A stretch of 64,000 bases of DNA from Vibrio litoralis DSM 17657 (GTDB lineage Bacteria > Pseudomonadota > Gammaproteobacteria > Enterobacterales > Vibrionaceae): NCBI RefSeq assembly GCF_000426765.1, contig NZ_AUFZ01000022.1, positions 91,142 through 155,141 of the forward strand, read 5' to 3'. Below the pieces are notes generated by a model, which had not been told where the DNA came from, did no database searches, and saw nothing but the letters and a program-made list of their open reading frames with translations. The translations under genes and the position numbers were made by a program. Below, piece by piece: positions 49,011-58,445 of this stretch. Position 1 is the stretch's first letter; each line of letters opens with the position of its first letter.

Positions 49011-49021
49011 AGGTATTATTC

Positions 49022-50044
49022 TTAATTATGTTGAGTCGATAACGAATAGAAAGTCGCTTGAACGTAGTCACTATCATCGCCGGTATTATTTTGATTATAA
49101 ACACCCGCTTTGAAATACATATACTGGCCAGCATCAGCATAACCACTGCCGTGCATATCAATTGTTTTGCTCACATAAGTATTATCTAAGCGCACAATAG
49201 AGACGGTTAATTGATCCCCGACGACTTTAATCTGATAGCTGAACTTCTCATTTAATGCGATACCATCAGAAGGATTACTCGCAGAATCACTTTTACTACC
49301 AATAATCTCATACCAATACTCACTGCCATTGCGAGTTTCATGGGCAAAATATATTGAGCCTTTAGAGTTATTAGGTAGTTTACGGTAATACAAACGAACC
49401 GGTTCATCATCGTTGGCATGAATTTGACCGATAATCACTCGCCCAATTTGGTAACCTTTACCACCTGTCGTGACATGGTTGACGGCTAACGTGGCATTTA
49501 AAACCCCATCGACCCCACCCGCTTTAGCTTGTTCTGAACTTGGCGCAGAAGAAAATACCCAGTTATTTTCATTCACACCTTGTGTTTTAATACTAGTATC
49601 ACCTTGGCGAAGCATTCCGCGTAATTCAGTACGGGTATAACTGGTATTGGTTGAAGTTTTAGGGCCATTAACCCCTACTTTAAATACCATGCCACCATCA
49701 TCTGCGGTATAGAACATATCGTCGACTTGGTAACCATTGTTTAAATCTTTTTCATAGATACTGTCAGACTTACCATTGTTATCTAAATCAATTGGTGCAC
49801 CTAAATACCATCTAGTTAAATCAAAATTTAATGATGGTGGCAATGTAGGGTCTAAACTAAAATTACTAGCTGGTGATACAAGCGAATCAAAATCTGGTTT
49901 TTCTGCATCAGTGCTAACTTCATCAGTCGCATTATTATCTAAAGCGCTATCATCTGAATCTGATGAAGACGATCCCCCACCGCACCCTGCTAAAATAGCG
50001 GATATTGACAGCACTAACGTTGTTTTTCTCATCCATGGCTTCAT
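49022..50044 (-). CDS. PL7 alginate lyase lipoprotein (single catalytic domain)
   Basis: 340 aa. Lipobox ILAGCGG near residue 21, then an acidic/Ser linker and one PL7 domain with RTELRGML, IGQIHAND and YFKAGVYNQN. The catalytic domain is closely similar to that of the lyase at 42003 (shared DEP-RLYYRKLPN and NENNWVFSSAP-type text) but there is no CBM32 domain. Surface endolysis of alginate. Divergent from the large lipoprotein gene across a shared control region. Confidence 0.92.
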   Translation of the reverse strand: MKPWMRKTTLVLSISAILAGCGGGSSSSDSDDSALDNNATDEVSTDAEKPDFDSLVSPASNFSLDPTLPPSLNFDLTRWYLGAPIDLDNNGKSDSIYEKDLNNGYQVDDMFYTADDGGMVFKVGVNGPKTSTNTSYTRTELRGMLRQGDTSIKTQGVNENNWVFSSAPSSEQAKAGGVDGVLNATLAVNHVTTGGKGYQIGRVIIGQIHANDDEPVRLYYRKLPNNSKGSIYFAHETRNGSEYWYEIIGSKSDSASNPSDGIALNEKFSYQIKVVGDQLTVSIVRLDNTYVSKTIDMHGSGYADAGQYMYFKAGVYNQNNTGDDSDYVQATFYSLSTQHN

Positions 50045-50557
50045 TGGTATTTCCTTAATGAAAGATCACACTAAACATGCCGCTACAGCCATTAGTGATT
50101 ATTCTAATTAACATTCAATAATAATCTTCCAAAGCCACCATTAATCATACAAAAAGATCGCAATAGTGTGATATTAATAACATAAATCTCAATATTAACC
50201 TTGCTTAAAACCTCACCAATAAACATTTGATCTAGATCACCATAAAAACCAAATAAAACCTTAAATACAGTAACTTAACCAAAGATGGCCATCCTAAAGC
50301 TTATATTATTTCACCTTGTAAATTTATTTATCTTCAATGTAGATCACGAATCCAACATCAATTTCAATAAACAATTGTATTATTAAATTATAACATTCAA
50401 AATTATAAACACATTAATCAATAAGTGATGTAATCAAGGATAGAGAAAACGTTTTTGACACAAGCATGACTTAACGCATTACGTGAACGATTCCGAAAAA
50501 ACTATTTCAAAGAACCGGGACAACAAAAAGGTTCGACTAACTATTAGGATGATAATT
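50045..50557. promoter_or_regulatory. Divergent control region PL7 lyase / large lipoprotein, with CRP site and operator
   Basis: 513 bp without a gene. TTTGATCTAGATCACC at 50226-50241 matches the CRP consensus TGTGATCTAGATCACA at 14 of 16. The operator copy TTGTATTATTA (9 of 11) is at 50375-50385. Joint catabolite and GntR control is inferred. Confidence 0.6.
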
Positions 50558-52351
50558 ATGAAATTAAAACCAATTGTACCTCTGATGTCATTGATATTTG
50601 CAGCCACGCTTACAGGCTGTAACTTCGATGGTTCAAGTGATGATTCAGCCAGTGGCTCTAGTGATGGTGGCACAGGAACAGTTCCAACAGCACTATCTTC
50701 TGACGCTTACTGGAATATTGGCGGAACAGCAGCGTTAAGTGGTGTTTCAACTTATTCAGAAGATTTACCAAACGTGCATGTTTTTGATGGTGATAAACAA
50801 TATTACTACGATGATGATGATAACTTTGGAACATATACAATCAAGGAGCATTCTCTTGAAGAAAATATAGAAGCAGGCACACTACGATTTACTCATTATG
50901 ATGCCAGTGGCCCTACAGAAGTTGATGGTGAATACCAAATTTCGGGTGATACTCTATCAATTGACACCGCTGGTGCTTTTGGTGTTCTTACAGTATCAGA
51001 TAAGTCTGAAGACCCATCTATAAAAGATGCGGTAACTAAAGCTAATGAAGCCGCTGGAATTACAGTTTCAAATAAAGTTGCCCAGCTACTAGATACAACA
51101 ACTGGTGATTCTGGTGAACTGCGTGTTAAATTTGCAGATTCATCAACTGCTGTAGGTGTAGAAACTATCGCATCAGGTAAAGTTAAATTCGATCTTACCT
51201 ATCAACTAGATGAAGACACAGCTCAAGTTGATACAGGGACAGGTGATAGTATATATATCTCCCTCTATAATGCAGATGGTACGTCTAATAGCAACTTACA
51301 CACTGGAATTATCTTAACTAAAGGTATGATTGAATATCGTACAGCTGATGGCAAATCAATTGTTGAAGGTTCATTCGCTGAAGCAGAAAAACTGGCAATA
51401 GAAATAACTTGGTCACCAAGCGGTGCAATTTTCACTATAAATGGCACAGAATTTACAGTTGAAAGTTACGGTCCATCAAACCCAGTAGCAGTATTTTCTG
51501 TTAAGTTAGGCGACACTTCAGACACCACACAGTATGAACTGTTAATTGACAATCTTGAGCTATATTCAAATAGCAATGCAGTATTTAGTGATAATTTTGA
51601 AGGCTATGCTGAAGGCCATGTATTATCTGATGACCCATACAATGATAATACCTTTGAAGCTACCGTTATAAATGAAGCTGCAACCAGTTCAGACGATTCA
51701 ACAGATAACGGCACTGATACCGGTGGTGAAACAGACAACGGTTCCGATACTGCTATTACAGAAAACTTTGATTCATATCAAACAGATACAAATATCAGTG
51801 TCGCAAGCTCAAACTGGAGAGAATATAACTCTTTAGGCGATGGAAAATCTACTTTATCATTTGTTGGAATAAGTTCAGAACAAGCTAACAGTGGCAATAA
51901 TTCATTATTAATTTCAGACTTAGATGACAACAATAAACCTTCTGCAGCACTTGAGTTTAATGGTAGTCATATAACAGGTTCAGTATCTGTAGATGTATAT
52001 GTCCCTTCTGGTAATACTAAAGATACTTACATAAACATTGGAAATGGAAAAAATAGTGCTGACCGTTATTTTGAAGTTCGCATGAATGATGGCAACTTAA
52101 CCATTGCTGGAGACAACGAAGTAAAAATTCCAGATGCTGTACCTGTAGATACATGGACAACTGTTTCATTTGATTGGGATAACGGTAATATTAATACATC
52201 TGTAAACGGAGCAGTAGTTAATACAATGGCCCACACTGAGACAGGTTTTGCCGATGATGTCATCCCTTCACAATTAACTTTATATGTTGGTAATGATGGT
52301 GATGCTTCAAGTAAAGCTTATTATGACAACATCAGCTCTGATTTATTCTAA
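50558..52351 (+). CDS. Large lipoprotein with jelly-roll-like domains, alginate-cluster, uncharacterised
   Basis: 597 aa from ATG 50558 (AGGATGATAATT upstream). Lipobox LTGCNFDG near residue 20, Ser/Asp/Gly linker. Three parts: an N-terminal beta region to about 160; a LamG/concanavalin-like region at about 170-355 (TTGDSGELRVKFADSS, SGAIFTINGTEF, YELLIDNLELYSN); an acidic linker (DSTDNGTDTGGETDNGSD); and a second one at about 400-595 (NFDSYQTDTNI, GSVSVDVYVPSGN, YYDNISSDLF). The repeated ENFD/DNFEGY openings and closing DN-LELYS / YDNISSD strands suggest two related domains. No lyase motif. Likely a surface polysaccharide-binding protein; a new lyase cannot be excluded. Confidence 0.6.
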   Translation: MKLKPIVPLMSLIFAATLTGCNFDGSSDDSASGSSDGGTGTVPTALSSDAYWNIGGTAALSGVSTYSEDLPNVHVFDGDKQYYYDDDDNFGTYTIKEHSLEENIEAGTLRFTHYDASGPTEVDGEYQISGDTLSIDTAGAFGVLTVSDKSEDPSIKDAVTKANEAAGITVSNKVAQLLDTTTGDSGELRVKFADSSTAVGVETIASGKVKFDLTYQLDEDTAQVDTGTGDSIYISLYNADGTSNSNLHTGIILTKGMIEYRTADGKSIVEGSFAEAEKLAIEITWSPSGAIFTINGTEFTVESYGPSNPVAVFSVKLGDTSDTTQYELLIDNLELYSNSNAVFSDNFEGYAEGHVLSDDPYNDNTFEATVINEAATSSDDSTDNGTDTGGETDNGSDTAITENFDSYQTDTNISVASSNWREYNSLGDGKSTLSFVGISSEQANSGNNSLLISDLDDNNKPSAALEFNGSHITGSVSVDVYVPSGNTKDTYINIGNGKNSADRYFEVRMNDGNLTIAGDNEVKIPDAVPVDTWTTVSFDWDNGNINTSVNGAVVNTMAHTETGFADDVIPSQLTLYVGNDGDASSKAYYDNISSDLF

Positions 52352-52370
52352 AATATAAATCAAACCAACC

Positions 52371-52403
52371 AAAAAGGACGCCCCCTCAGCGTCCTTTTTT
52401 ATA
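52371..52403 (+). terminator. Terminator after the large lipoprotein
   Basis: AAAGGACGC / GCGTCCTTT stem, 7-base loop, then T6. Confidence 0.85.
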
Positions 52404-52487
52404 CCTCATATTTACTCTCAAATTAATCACCTCAACTACTGATAAGTAAACCACTCTTATCTGCAATTGAGGTTAAATTATCTTTAC

Positions 52488-54359
52488 TTAATACCCTACC
52501 GAACCAAAGCGCAGTTTTGCGGCATCTTGCAAGTCAGCAATGATTCTAAAAGCATCTTTTAAGTGTTGACGCTCAAAGCTACCGAAGTTATTTGGGTCGA
52601 TATAACTGTCTGGAGCGACGCCTTGTTTTAACTGTTGTAACTGGTGGTTATAACGGAACTGAGCGATAAAGTGGTATGAACCGATAATGTTCTTATAGGC
52701 ATCTTCACTTAAAATACCCGCTTCTTTGGCAGCAGCAAAACGGCTTTCAGTATTAGATGAATCACACTCCACTGCTAACCCATAAATACGCGCTAAATCG
52801 ATAATTAAATTAATCGCGTATTTTTTAATATTGAGTACTTTGGTTTGTTCACCATTTTTTTCTAATACAAAGCTATTAAAAATCCCTAACGGTGGGTTGG
52901 TATTGACGGCATCACGAACCAATGCAGGCAAAAAGGTATGATTCTGCTTAATGTTTTTATGCATTTCATCGCGTAGTGTTTTGGTAAATTCACCATTACC
53001 ATAAATAGAACGAATTTCTAAAAACACACTAATATTCAATAAGCATTCATATTCTGGGTTACTCACCCACTTCTTATAATATTGTTTCCATACCGATAAT
53101 GGTTGGCACCACTTCGGCGTAGCTGCCATATATTTACCAGTACATAGCGGATAACCACAACGATCTAGGCCATTTGACACATAAGCGCCTAAATGTCTGA
53201 AGTAAATCTTATCGCTATCAGTCGCGTCATCAGAGAGCACTAGCGCGGTATCTTGGTCGGACGTGATATTCAACTCATTACGAGCATGAGAACCCGCCGA
53301 GATCCAGTTGAAATCACAAGGCGGCTTACCCAGTTTATCAATCGCAATTTGAATTAAGCGGCGTGTATACGCATCCATAATCATCGACATTACTTTGCCA
53401 ATGATTTCAGAAGACACTTTCCCTTCCACTAAGGCTTCAAAAATCGCTTGGCGTTCCAGTGTGAGCTGAGATAACTCAGACACGCTGTTGGTGTATTTGA
53501 TCTTTTCAATTAAGAAGATGGCTTGCATGCGGTGATTTTGCACCAAGTGGGTCGTCGTCAATAAACCTACTGCTTGGCCCTCTTTCACCACTGGAATATT
53601 ACGTATGTTGTATTCCATCATCATTGAAGCCGCTTCTAGAATCAAAGCATCTGGGCTTAATACCAATGGATTTGGTGTCATGACCGTTTTGATTGGATCT
53701 TGCAGTGGCGCTTCTAATGCAATCACGCGCTTGGTCATATCACGGTCGGTGATCAAACCAACAATGCTGCCATTTTCATACACAACTGCACACGAACAAC
53801 GCTTTACGATTCGCATTTCATGGGCCACATCTTTTATCGACATGCTGGCGTTAACCACAGCAATCACACCACTTGCCACATCCCCTACACGCTTGATAAA
53901 CAAGCCTTTTTCTTTATTCGACCACACTACATCATGAGCGGTGGTTAAACGAACATCCGCTTGAGAGGCAAAGTATTCTGCGTATTCTGGTTTACGTTCA
54001 AACAAACGCAATAATGCAGAATGGGGAATTAAATAGAGTAATGAGTTTTCTATTGCGGCAGCGGTATAACGATTATCTTCACTTGTAGTTTCACCAAGAA
54101 AGGTAAAACCAAAGATGTCATCTCGCCCTAAACGAGATCGTAACTGACCATCGAGTTTTCTTTGCTCCATTGCACCGGTTCGCACAATGTAGAGATATTT
54201 TTCCGTTAGATCGCCACATGGGTCAATGACTTCACCACAGCTGACATAAGTAATTTGAACAATGCTCGCGAGCTCTCGAATATCTTCTTTCAATAAGTTA
54301 TTAAAAGGCTCTATGGTCGATATATATTGTTCTATATTGGCAAGAAGTGAGTCATTCAT
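52488..54359 (-). CDS. cNMP-binding / CBS / DUF294 nucleotidyltransferase-like protein
   Basis: 623 aa from ATG 54359 (GAGGATATCT upstream). Residues 1-135: cyclic-nucleotide-binding fold (YLYIVRTGAMEQRK, GRDDIFGFTFLGE). 165-285: two CBS motifs (VGLITDRDMTKRV, VGLLTTTHLVQ). 300-440: DUF294 nucleotidyltransferase with GSHARNE (356-362) and SDQD (367-370), the metal-binding pattern of GlnD/GlnE-type enzymes. 460-620: DUF294 C-terminal helical domain. Such proteins accompany sodium/solute symporters and a DnaQ-type exonuclease in many proteobacteria; here all three occur within the alginate cluster. The modified target is unknown. Confidence 0.85.
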   Translation of the reverse strand: MNDSLLANIEQYISTIEPFNNLLKEDIRELASIVQITYVSCGEVIDPCGDLTEKYLYIVRTGAMEQRKLDGQLRSRLGRDDIFGFTFLGETTSEDNRYTAAAIENSLLYLIPHSALLRLFERKPEYAEYFASQADVRLTTAHDVVWSNKEKGLFIKRVGDVASGVIAVVNASMSIKDVAHEMRIVKRCSCAVVYENGSIVGLITDRDMTKRVIALEAPLQDPIKTVMTPNPLVLSPDALILEAASMMMEYNIRNIPVVKEGQAVGLLTTTHLVQNHRMQAIFLIEKIKYTNSVSELSQLTLERQAIFEALVEGKVSSEIIGKVMSMIMDAYTRRLIQIAIDKLGKPPCDFNWISAGSHARNELNITSDQDTALVLSDDATDSDKIYFRHLGAYVSNGLDRCGYPLCTGKYMAATPKWCQPLSVWKQYYKKWVSNPEYECLLNISVFLEIRSIYGNGEFTKTLRDEMHKNIKQNHTFLPALVRDAVNTNPPLGIFNSFVLEKNGEQTKVLNIKKYAINLIIDLARIYGLAVECDSSNTESRFAAAKEAGILSEDAYKNIIGSYHFIAQFRYNHQLQQLKQGVAPDSYIDPNNFGSFERQHLKDAFRIIADLQDAAKLRFGSVGY

Positions 54360-54381
54360 AGATATCCTCAATTTTATGTTA

Positions 54382-54392
54382 TTGTAATATTT
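54382..54392 (-). promoter_or_regulatory. Weak operator copy before the DUF294 gene
   Basis: TTGTAATATTT matches 8 of 11 positions of the palindrome, 23-33 bp upstream of the ATG at 54359. It keeps one intact half only. Confidence 0.35.
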
Positions 54393-54405
54393 AATTGTAT
54401 ACCCA

Positions 54406-54442
54406 TAAAAAAAGCAGCGGAATCAACTTCCGCTGCTTAAAT
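54406..54442 (-). terminator. Terminator after the first GntR gene
   Basis: AGCAGCGGAA / TTCCGCTGCT stem with seven T on the minus strand, about 85 bp past the regulator stop. Confidence 0.85.
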
Positions 54443-54524
54443 GGTAAAACTTTGAACCAAAAACGTTTCTACTCAAATGTCTTCAAGATGCGAGTAATTT
54501 GGGTATCAATAAAACACGAATTGC

Positions 54525-55253
54525 TTAGTTTAACTCTGGCAAACGGTGCTTAGATTCTTGCAAGTGGTTTGCTGAACAAGCTCTGGCTTTATCTGCATTA
54601 CCCGCCATGATGGCTTCGTAAATATCACGGTGTTCTTGCAAACATAACCCACCTTTTTCTGATGAATGCACAATGAAGTTTTTGTACATGGTCATCAAAA
54701 TATTACCAAATGGTAAGTAGAAGTCGTTACCGGTTGAGTTAAAAATCAAGTTGTGGAAATGCATGTCGACTGCTGTCCACTCTGCTTGATCAAAAAATTC
54801 TTCTTCTGCTTTAGCTGCTACATCGCACATTCTTTGGAAGGTTTCTGATAACTCAATACGTTGCTCTACAGTGGCATTTTGCGCGGCAAGTGCACAGGCT
54901 TCTGGCTCAATCGCACGACGCAAACCTAAGAATTGGTGAAAGAAAGTATCGTTATCGATAAGACCATCCATCCACTCGATTAATTGAGGGTCAAGAAAGT
55001 TCCAATTTGCACGTGCAACTACACGAGTACCAATCTTAGGGCGCGACTCTAATAAGCATTTTGAAGTAAGTAGCTTTACCGCTTCACGAAGTGCGGTACG
55101 GCTTACGCCAAACTGCTCACATAAAGCCATTTCACCAGGAATAATTGAGCCTTGCGGTAATTTCCCAGACAAAATTCCGCGTGCGATTTCACGTGCAACT
55201 TGCACATGCAAACTACGCTTAGAGCCTGAAATTGAATTAAATTCATTCGTCAT
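54525..55253 (-). CDS. FadR-family GntR regulator (alginate cluster, paralogue 1)
   Basis: 242 aa from the third of three consecutive ATGs (55253; AAGAAG seven bases away). Winged helix at 10-75 with PGEMALCEQFGVSRTALREAVKLL; C-terminal FCD ligand domain with the metal-binding spacing D-x3-H (DMHFH) near 155 and EHRDIYEAI near 215. FadR-family regulators bind TNGTNNNACNA palindromes and release them on binding an acidic sugar or fatty-acyl ligand. Divergent from its paralogue at 55676; their recognition helices (SRTALREA / SRTALRES) are nearly the same, so both likely bind TTGTATTACAA. Ligand may be DEH or KDG. Confidence 0.87.
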   Translation of the reverse strand: MTNEFNSISGSKRSLHVQVAREIARGILSGKLPQGSIIPGEMALCEQFGVSRTALREAVKLLTSKCLLESRPKIGTRVVARANWNFLDPQLIEWMDGLIDNDTFFHQFLGLRRAIEPEACALAAQNATVEQRIELSETFQRMCDVAAKAEEEFFDQAEWTAVDMHFHNLIFNSTGNDFYLPFGNILMTMYKNFIVHSSEKGGLCLQEHRDIYEAIMAGNADKARACSANHLQESKHRLPELN

Positions 55254-55675
55254 CATCATTCTTCTTATATAGATTCTTGTCTTATTTATGGACATTGTAT
55301 CACTATAACGTCACTGCTCCAGTATTTAAAACCGAGGTTTAGGTGATATACGTCACTTATTTATAGTTATACCTAATAATATCAGGAGAACCACCTCAAA
55401 CCAGCTTAGATCAAGCTCACATAATTCACCAATAACGGCTAATTAATAGCTCCATAAATTGACGATAATAGGTAATATTGTATTATCAATCATCTTGAGT
55501 TACTAATTCTCACTTTAATTTATTAATATGTTCTTAGTGATCTCAAGATGCCTACTTTATTTGTCTTTTTACTTTTAAAGTAGTGATAGTTTTTATCGCT
55601 CGAGTAATTTGACACGTTGGAATTCGCTTTATTGCCAGTGCTTTACTGGCTTTTTTCCATTTTGAGAGAGACCTA
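55254..55675. promoter_or_regulatory. Divergent control region of the two GntR regulators
   Basis: 422 bp without a gene. CRP-like sites GGTGATATACGTCACT (55342-55357) and TTAGATCAAGCTCACA (55406-55421, 12 of 16), and an operator copy TTGTATTATCA (9 of 11) at 55478-55488. This suggests autoregulation plus catabolite control. Confidence 0.5.
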
Positions 55676-56392
55676 ATGACCGAAGAAAGTTTCAGTTTTA
55701 CCCCTATGACCTATCGGCTTAATGTCTATATCGCTCAACAAATTGCTAGCCAAATTATTTGTGGCCAACTGCCTGTCGGCTCAAAGTTGCCTAATGAACT
55801 AGATTTATGCCAACGATTTGGTGTCAGTCGCACCGCTTTAAGAGAATCAATCAAGTTATTAGCATCTAAAGGTTTAATTACTTCTAAGCCTAAAGTGGGG
55901 ACTTTTATCCAACCACGTAAGTACTGGCAGTTTTTAGATCGCCAATTACTGGAATGGCTAAAAGACAGTGAAGATCCTCAACATTTTTTAAAACAATTTT
56001 TAGGGTTACGTAAGTCGATTGAACCAGCTGCTTGTGCATTTAGTGCTGAATTTGCGACAGAAGAACAACGCCTGCGTTTAACTACCCATTTCAATGCAAT
56101 GGAGAAAGCGAGCAAAAATAAAGACGCCGATGCTTGGACGTTGGCAGATCTGAATTTTCATGCTTTGATTTTCCAATCGACTTCAAATGACTTCTTTACC
56201 CCTTTTGGTAATGTGTTAACGACGGTTTATCAATGTTTCTTTAACCATACCTCGGTAAGAGGACATTTTTGTATTAAAGAGCATCGCGCGGTTTATCAAG
56301 CGATTATGGATAAAGACCCAGAAGCTGCCAGAATGGCCTCTAATATCTTATTGAAAAACAACCATGAGTTGCTGTCTCTCAACCCTGCGTAG
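55676..56392 (+). CDS. FadR-family GntR regulator (alginate cluster, paralogue 2)
   Basis: 238 aa. Winged helix with LPNELDLCQRFGVSRTALRESIKLLASKG; FCD domain with DLNFHALIF (D-x3-H) near 155 and EHRAVYQAIMDKDPEAARM near 205. Clearly paralogous to the regulator at 54525 over its whole length. Preceded by GAGAGAGACC. Together they may sense different pathway intermediates and compete for, or share, the same operators. Confidence 0.87.
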   Translation: MTEESFSFTPMTYRLNVYIAQQIASQIICGQLPVGSKLPNELDLCQRFGVSRTALRESIKLLASKGLITSKPKVGTFIQPRKYWQFLDRQLLEWLKDSEDPQHFLKQFLGLRKSIEPAACAFSAEFATEEQRLRLTTHFNAMEKASKNKDADAWTLADLNFHALIFQSTSNDFFTPFGNVLTTVYQCFFNHTSVRGHFCIKEHRAVYQAIMDKDPEAARMASNILLKNNHELLSLNPA

Positions 56393-56445
56393 GCGACTCT
56401 TTACCGTTTTAAGCGTTCCATTTAATTTCCTAGATTAAACATCCA

Positions 56446-56487
56446 TTAAAAAAGCTCATTTCACACTGACATGAAATGAGCTTTTTA
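56446..56487. terminator. Bidirectional terminator between GntR 2 and symporter 2
   Basis: AAAAAAGCTCATTTCA / TGAAATGAGCTTTTT stem with an 8-base loop between convergent genes. Confidence 0.85.
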
Positions 56488-56533
56488 GTATTTAAAATCT
56501 CTCGGTGTTAAGATCTAACTTCCCAACAGAAAT

Positions 56534-58303
56534 TTACTGCCCGTTCGAAATAATGCTCTCTTCTGTCACTTGTCTTATCGCCAAACGGCTTTTATATAAG
56601 TGATTGCCTGCCCACAAGATCAAGCCCCCTATCACAATGAAAGTTAGCATATCGTAACCGGTTTCAAATATGACACCGACTAAGATAATCAACGCACCTA
56701 ACACTTGCGATAAACGCCCTAAGTAAGCGCCTTGTTTGCCATCCACTAAGGCTTCTTCTTGCGCACTAATTGGTGTGGCAAGGTTGTGATAGAAGATTTC
56801 TAACTCTTGCTTACGCACACCTTGAGGCTCTTTATAGAACAGTGAAGATAAAGCAAAGAAACCACCAGAAATCACAATTTGTGCCACCAGCATCGCCACT
56901 ACCGTTAAATCAACACTTTCACGATGAGTAAAGACATCTGCACCAAATAGCGGCAATAACCAATTTACATCAAACAAAAATTGCATAAAGCAAGATACTA
57001 ACAACCCGACAATCAAGGTTGCCCATGCTGACCAATCTGGCGTTTTAACAAACACTAACGCCAACAATGATGGAATAACTAAAGGCATTTGCAGTAACGC
57101 GCCAAATAGCATCATCAAATCAAAGAAGCTGTATTCTTTTATCGAAGCAAACAACAATGCCGCACCAATCGAAATCACCCCATTAAATAAGGTCGAGATC
57201 TTACTCATACGCATTTGCTGAGTTTCGGTCGCTTCTGGATTAATCACCGACTGATACACATTACGCACGAAAATACCCGCATTACGGTTCAGTGCTGTGG
57301 TCATTGGTGCAATCGTCGCGGCAATCATGGCGGCAAGCACTAAGCCCAGTACCCCTTGTGGCATGTGATTTTGAATAAAGAATAAATACGCGGCATTGTT
57401 CGCACTTGCGCCTAGATTAGGATAAAAGGTTTGTAAATCGACATGCATAGTTGCCGTCACCCAAGGTGGGATAAACCACATGATTGGGCCAATCACAAAC
57501 ATTAAACCTGCCACCCAAGCTGCTTTTCTGGCTTCTTTTTCATTCACGGTGACAAGGAAACGATAACAAGACATCGCATTGTTAGTGCCCATGGTTTGCT
57601 TGGCCATGATGAACACCACCCACACAACGAAGATCTGCCAGTAATTGATATCGGTTCCCATAATAGACGGAATTTCTGACTTTTCGACTAGCTCAACAGG
57701 ACCGCCAACATAAATTAAGGCATACGCCCCTACCGTTAATGTGATCGCCATAAGCAAAACCAATTGAATGACATTGGTTGCAGAAACGGTCCAAGATCCA
57801 CCACTGATCGCAATAAAAGTTACTAATACGCCAACACCGATAATGGTGACATACAAATCAATATGAAAAACCGCTGCAACAAAGATTGCCAAGCCATTAA
57901 GCCAAATAGCAGCTGAAATGGTGGTTAAAGGAAATTGCAGCCAAGTGAATACTTGTTCCGAGGTTTTACCAAAACGCTTTCGGATCACTTCCATTGCTGT
58001 ATCCACACGTAATTTGCGATAGCGAGACGCAAAGTACATGGCGGCCACAAAAAAGCCTAAAGCATTCCCCCAAAATAAAAACAATACGGCTAAACCATCT
58101 TCATAGGCTTTAGCTGCTGCTCCGGTGAATGTCCAAGCAGAAAATTGCGTCATAAAGGCGGTCGCCCCTGCCATCCACCACATCATGGCGCCGCCACCGC
58201 GAATAAAGCCAGAGGAGGTTTTAGCAAAGCGTTTAAATATAAAAGCAGCAACGATAATAAAAACAAAATAGCCAGCAATGATGGAAATATCTAAGCTATC
58301 CAT
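56534..58303 (-). CDS. Sodium/solute symporter (SSS), ToaA/ToaB-like, second copy
   Basis: 589 aa from ATG 58303 (MDSLDISIIAGYF); the frame extends six codons further. Same family as 44831: SGFIRGGGAMMWWMAGATAFMTQFSAWTFTGAAAK, AISGGSWTVSATNVIQL, LAAMIAATIAPMTTALNRNAGIFVRN. Probably imports oligoalginate or monouronate. Third gene of a PL17-PL17-symporter run on the minus strand, but a hairpin at 58331-58383 lies before it and may reduce its expression. Confidence 0.88.
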   Translation of the reverse strand: MDSLDISIIAGYFVFIIVAAFIFKRFAKTSSGFIRGGGAMMWWMAGATAFMTQFSAWTFTGAAAKAYEDGLAVLFLFWGNALGFFVAAMYFASRYRKLRVDTAMEVIRKRFGKTSEQVFTWLQFPLTTISAAIWLNGLAIFVAAVFHIDLYVTIIGVGVLVTFIAISGGSWTVSATNVIQLVLLMAITLTVGAYALIYVGGPVELVEKSEIPSIMGTDINYWQIFVVWVVFIMAKQTMGTNNAMSCYRFLVTVNEKEARKAAWVAGLMFVIGPIMWFIPPWVTATMHVDLQTFYPNLGASANNAAYLFFIQNHMPQGVLGLVLAAMIAATIAPMTTALNRNAGIFVRNVYQSVINPEATETQQMRMSKISTLFNGVISIGAALLFASIKEYSFFDLMMLFGALLQMPLVIPSLLALVFVKTPDWSAWATLIVGLLVSCFMQFLFDVNWLLPLFGADVFTHRESVDLTVVAMLVAQIVISGGFFALSSLFYKEPQGVRKQELEIFYHNLATPISAQEEALVDGKQGAYLGRLSQVLGALIILVGVIFETGYDMLTFIVIGGLILWAGNHLYKSRLAIRQVTEESIISNGQ

Positions 58304-58330
58304 TGTCGAAAAACACCTCACAGTAAACAG

Positions 58331-58383
58331 AAAAAACCGGAATACTCTATACCCAGTGACTAAGGTATATAAGCATTCCGGCT
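58331..58383 (-). terminator. Hairpin terminator/attenuator between PL17 copy 2 and the symporter
   Basis: CCGGAAT / ATTCCGG outer stem with an inner TATACC / GGTATA pairing, followed on the minus strand by six T. It may end the lyase transcript or allow partial readthrough into the symporter gene. Confidence 0.65.
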
Positions 58384-58445
58384 TAAGTTGGCTGGTTAGA
58401 GATCAGCAGCCCTTAAGAACAACTTACACTTTGTCATCATATAGC

